Below are positions 42,316 to 44,520 of a DNA stretch of 44,520 nucleotides, one piece after another (positions within the stretch are counted from its first letter, which is position 1; each line of letters begins with the position of its first letter). Origin of the DNA: Bacteroidota bacterium. GTDB lineage: Bacteria > Bacteroidota > Ignavibacteria > Tepidaquicellales > Tepidaquicellaceae. The position numbers were made by a program, and so were the translations under genes. The DNA lies in assembly GCA_018266895.1 (NCBI GenBank), contig JAFDZQ010000027.1:908-45427 (forward strand), in the 5' to 3' direction. The notes beneath the pieces are model-generated. The model had not been told where the DNA came from, searched no databases, and was given only the letters and a program-made list of their open reading frames with translations.

Positions 42316-43473
42316 ATGAGTAAAAAATCAAAAGAAGAGTATCTTCATGAGATTAAAGAAAGATATACAAAAGCCGGAAAAGAAGAGAAGAAAAAGATAT
42401 TAGATGAGTTTTGTACTGTATGTATTTATCATAGGAAATATGCGATTAAGTTGTTGAATCAATCTCCATTTCCGGAAATTAATAAACAAAGGAAAAGAGC
42501 TGGTCGGAAAAAGAAATATCATACAGAAGGAGTAAAAAACTTTTTAAAGACATTATGGAAAAAGACAAATCTGATATGTTCGGATAGATTAAAAGCAGCA
42601 ATACCAATCTGGCTGCCGATATATAAAAAATCCATATTATCATTAAGCAAAAAAGATGAAGAGTTACTGAGGGAAATATCTCCTGCAACCATTGATAGAA
42701 TACTTGCAAAATACAGAGGTAAATATACAAAGCGGGGATTATGCACAACGCGACCGGGATCGATAATAAGGGATTTAATCCCTATAAAGACAAACCAATG
42801 GGAAGAGAACCGTCCCGGTTTTATTGAAGTGGATTTAGTAGCCCATTGCGGAACCAGCGTAGCAGGTGAATATATAAATACTCTGGATATTGTGGATATA
42901 GCGACAGGATGGACATCACAGCGAGCTGTGTGGGGTAAAGGCGAAGCAAATACTTTGAAGGCAATAAGAGAAATAGAACTTACATTGCCATTTAAGATAC
43001 GGGGGTTTGATAGTGATAATGGAAAAGAATTTATGAATTACAGATTATTAAAATATTTTAAACATAGAAAAGAACCGGTAAATTATACACGATCAAGAGC
43101 ATATAACAAAAATGACAATGCACATATAGAAGAAAAGAACTGGACAGTTGTAAGACAATACATAGGTTATGACAGGCTGAATAATCCGGAGCAATTGGAC
43201 CTGTTAAATGATCTTTACCGAAACGACCTGAACTATTTCTTGAATTTTTTTCTCCCATCGATGAAATTAATATCTAAAGAAAGACAGGGTTCAAAAATCA
43301 AAAAGAAGTATGACAAAGCTAAAACTCCTTTTCAAAGATTACTTGAATCAAAGGAAATTGGTGAAGATAAAAAGATAGAGTTAATAAGAATTTTTAATAA
43401 GTTAGATCCATTTAAACTGCAAAATAATATAGAAAGAAAAATACGATTGATATTAAAATTGTCTATAAAATAA
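42316..43473 (+). CDS. Transposase, rve/DDE integrase core
   Basis: A 385-residue transposase. The N-terminal helix-turn-helix region starts KKSKEEYLHEIKERYTKAGK and includes CTVCIYHRKYAIKLLNQ. The catalytic core (about 165-320) has the first Asp in FIEVDLVAHCG, the second in IRGFDSDNGKEF and the Glu in DNAHIEEKNWTVVR, so the DDE triad is complete. The end is very Lys/Arg-rich. The frame is uninterrupted. It starts with ATG at 42316, ten bases after the doubled left end, and has A-rich codon usage unlike the neighbouring genes, as expected for a transferred element. Confidence 0.9.
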   Translation: MSKKSKEEYLHEIKERYTKAGKEEKKKILDEFCTVCIYHRKYAIKLLNQSPFPEINKQRKRAGRKKKYHTEGVKNFLKTLWKKTNLICSDRLKAAIPIWLPIYKKSILSLSKKDEELLREISPATIDRILAKYRGKYTKRGLCTTRPGSIIRDLIPIKTNQWEENRPGFIEVDLVAHCGTSVAGEYINTLDIVDIATGWTSQRAVWGKGEANTLKAIREIELTLPFKIRGFDSDNGKEFMNYRLLKYFKHRKEPVNYTRSRAYNKNDNAHIEEKNWTVVRQYIGYDRLNNPEQLDLLNDLYRNDLNYFLNFFLPSMKLISKERQGSKIKKKYDKAKTPFQRLLESKEIGEDKKIELIRIFNKLDPFKLQNNIERKIRLILKLSIK

Positions 43474-43475
43474 AA

Positions 43476-43577
43476 ATGAAAATAAAGATATTAACATTAC
43501 TAACATTGTTAACAAAAGAAAAGAAAAAAGTAGCAAAAAAGAAAAGAAAAGATTTCTACTGCTACGGTAACATTTAA
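43476..43577 (+). CDS. Tiny Lys-rich ORF inside the IS, doubtful
   Basis: A 33-codon frame (MKIKILTLLTLLTKEKKKVA and so on) starts two bases after the transposase stop and ends within the right terminal repeat. It has a hydrophobic then strongly basic composition, but no recognisable family, and it could be chance in A-rich sequence. Confidence 0.2.
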   Translation: MKIKILTLLTLLTKEKKKVAKKKRKDFYCYGNI

Positions 43578-43714
43578 TTATGAGGCAACTGGTTCCGGAA
43601 AAAATATATGAATGTGTTAACGTGATAATTCCTGAAAATTAAAATTCCGGGAAAATGATTAACTTATGTATTGAATAAAATCATCATTAAGCTTAACTTG
43701 TAAATTCTTATTAC

Positions 43715-43788
43715 GCCGGGATAGCTCAGCTGGTTAGAGCGTCGGAATCATAATCCGTAGGTCGGGGGTTCAAGTCCCTCTCCCGGTA
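43715..43788 (+). tRNA. tRNA with CAU anticodon (elongator Met likely)
   Basis: 74 bases fold as a class I tRNA. The acceptor GCCGGGA pairs with TCCCGGT (G1-U72 wobble), discriminator A. The D arm is GCTC/GAGC, the anticodon loop ATCATAA has anticodon CAT, the variable loop has 5 bases, and the T arm is GGGGG-TTCAAGT-CCCTC. CCA is not encoded. The anticodon stem TCGGA/TCCGT has a U27-U43 mismatch. It lacks the G-C triplet stem and unpaired first base of initiator tRNA. It could be elongator Met or the lysidine-modified Ile tRNA; Met is favoured. Confidence 0.88.
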
Positions 43789-43829
43789 CAAATCCAGTCT
43801 AATTTATTTTAACTTTAATCTGTCTTAAT

Positions 43830-43890
43830 TTATTAATAAACGCAGATACCTTTTTTATTAATAAATCGATTGATTAAATTTTATTAATAA
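43830..43890. repeat. Three 10-bp palindromes upstream of rplY
   Basis: The perfect palindrome TTATTAATAA occurs at 43830-43839, 43855-43864 and 43881-43890, at 25 and 26 base intervals, in the 139-base gap between tRNA-Met and rplY. The regular phasing could mark an operator or an AT-rich promoter element. Confidence 0.6.
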
Positions 43891-43927
43891 GCTATTTTTG
43901 AAGTTTACTATTTAAAATTTTAATAAT

Positions 43928-44520
43928 ATGTCAGAAATAACCTTAAATGCCAGGAAAAGAGAAGATTTCAAGGAGTCAACTCTTAATCAAATGAGAAAAA
44001 AGGGCTTTATACCCGGAATTTATTACGGTCACGGTGTAAATAATGTAGAAATTGCTGCGAATGAGCTTGAACTCAGACCTATCATTTATACAACGGAATC
44101 CCACATTGTAAATCTGAAATTCGACGATAATAAATCATTTAGCTGTATCCTTAAAGATGTTCAGTTCCATCCTGTTACAGATAAACCTCTTCATTTTGAT
44201 CTTTTTGCTTTGAAAGAAGGCGAAGTTATTACAATTGAAGTATCGGTTCAGCTGACGGGAAATGCAATCGGTATCAGAGACGGTGGAATTTTACAGCATA
44301 TTTTGCATAAGCTTGATATTGAATGTCTTCCTACAAATATTCCTTCACATATTGACATTGATATATCACAGCTGAATATAGGTGACTCCATTAAAGTAAG
44401 TGATATTAAAATTGATTCTGTAAAGATTCTGAATGACGAAAATGCTTCAATCGTCTCAGTAGTTGCTCCTTCAATTGAAAAAGAACCTGTTGCCGAGGAA
44501 ACCGAGACTCCGGCAGAACC
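43928..44520 (+). CDS. rplY: 50S ribosomal protein L25 (Ctc/TL5 form), 3' end cut by window edge
   Basis: L25 binds 5S rRNA in the large subunit. The visible 197 codons show the N-terminal L25 domain (ITLNARKREDFKESTLNQMR, KKGFIPGIYYGHGVNNVEIA, LKDVQFHPVTDKPLHFDLFA) to about residue 95. The TL5-type C-terminal beta domain follows (VSVQLTGNAIGIRDGGILQH, PTNIPSHIDIDISQLNIGDS). An acidic tail (EKEPVAEETETPAEP) is just starting at the edge, as in CTC-type proteins. It starts with ATG and has no Shine-Dalgarno. In many genomes it precedes pth; that gene would lie beyond the window. Triple palindromes sit upstream. Confidence 0.96.
   Translation, partial: MSEITLNARKREDFKESTLNQMRKKGFIPGIYYGHGVNNVEIAANELELRPIIYTTESHIVNLKFDDNKSFSCILKDVQFHPVTDKPLHFDLFALKEGEVITIEVSVQLTGNAIGIRDGGILQHILHKLDIECLPTNIPSHIDIDISQLNIGDSIKVSDIKIDSVKILNDENASIVSVVAPSIEKEPVAEETETPAE

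Larger units (their letters stand above)
42219..43589 (+). mobile_element. Insertion sequence with rve-type DDE transposase and doubled left end
   Basis: The right end (43566-43589) reads outward as a 24-base terminal repeat whose complement begins GTTGCCTCATAATTAA. The left end carries this sequence twice: an outer copy at 42219-42240 and an inner copy at 42263-42285, 44-46 bases apart, each followed by a similar stretch (GGTTATAAAAAACAGG and AGTTATAACATAAAAACGG). The right copy has one extra A. The inner left copy gives an element of about 1.33 kb. No target duplication is obvious with either left end. The transposase is intact, so the element may be functional. I cannot name the family with certainty (IS481/ISNCY-like). 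Confidence 0.85.

Noticed and set aside
43501-43580. CRISPR-like or tandem repeats in the IS tail
   Set aside because: The repeated TAACATT triplets are short and irregular, with no spacer structure and no cas genes.

Overview
The window is AT-rich bacterial chromosome with short intergenic gaps, A/T-rich start regions that mostly lack a Shine-Dalgarno sequence, and frequent TTG starts. The gene content points to the Bacteroidota/Chlorobiota/Ignavibacteriota assemblage, with Ignavibacteria-like as my best inference. The supporting genes are a TonB receptor with an N-terminal carboxypeptidase-regulatory-like domain, an Ig-like (Big_5) lipoprotein, DUF4783, DUF2795, a COG1579 zinc-ribbon protein beside a Nif3-like protein, and HPr kinase next to a short hibernation factor. 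No prophage, CRISPR array or rRNA is present.

Layout. Positions 1-8184 are all minus strand: a Nif3-like/zinc-ribbon/RNase HI operon, methylenetetrahydrofolate reductase, a secreted TolB-type propeller, and a two-gene heterodimeric ABC exporter. A divergent promoter region separates these from a 968-residue cyclase-STAND-TPR regulator, which converges on an MFS transporter. A TonB receptor and tRNA-Ser(GGA) follow. Positions 15930-24822 are again minus strand: an EVE protein, UvrD/PcrA helicase, Xaa-Pro aminopeptidase, PurF, a PHP phosphoesterase, and three small membrane proteins (DUF2752, unknown, DUF2085). Positions 25117-36034 are plus strand: an oligopeptide-binding lipoprotein, hpf, hprK, a second and very similar binding lipoprotein, two DppB/DppC-type permeases, a small DUF2795 protein in its own transcription unit, an Omp85/BamA-type protein, and DNA polymerase III delta prime. 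Positions 36031-42142 are minus strand: a Big_5 lipoprotein, a 1380-residue sensor kinase, and a DUF4783 protein. The end holds an insertion sequence, tRNA-Met(CAU), and the 5' part of the ribosomal protein L25 gene.

How the genes work together. Most are housekeeping (folate and purine metabolism, repair, replication, ribosome, outer-membrane assembly) or envelope and transport genes. The hpf-hprK pair sits between two paralogous peptide-binding lipoproteins, the second of which leads to the permeases, so nutrient uptake and starvation control are physically linked. The transporter ATPases are not in the window.

The least explained material is intergenic: a 29-base repeat in three copies, two related extragenic hairpin repeats, one of them split by a 119-base MITE-like element, a triple 10-base palindrome before rplY, and a duplicated left end on the insertion sequence. 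The best candidate for an undescribed gene system is the trio of cysteine-containing small membrane proteins at 23329-24822. Its function is unknown and any shared role is inference.
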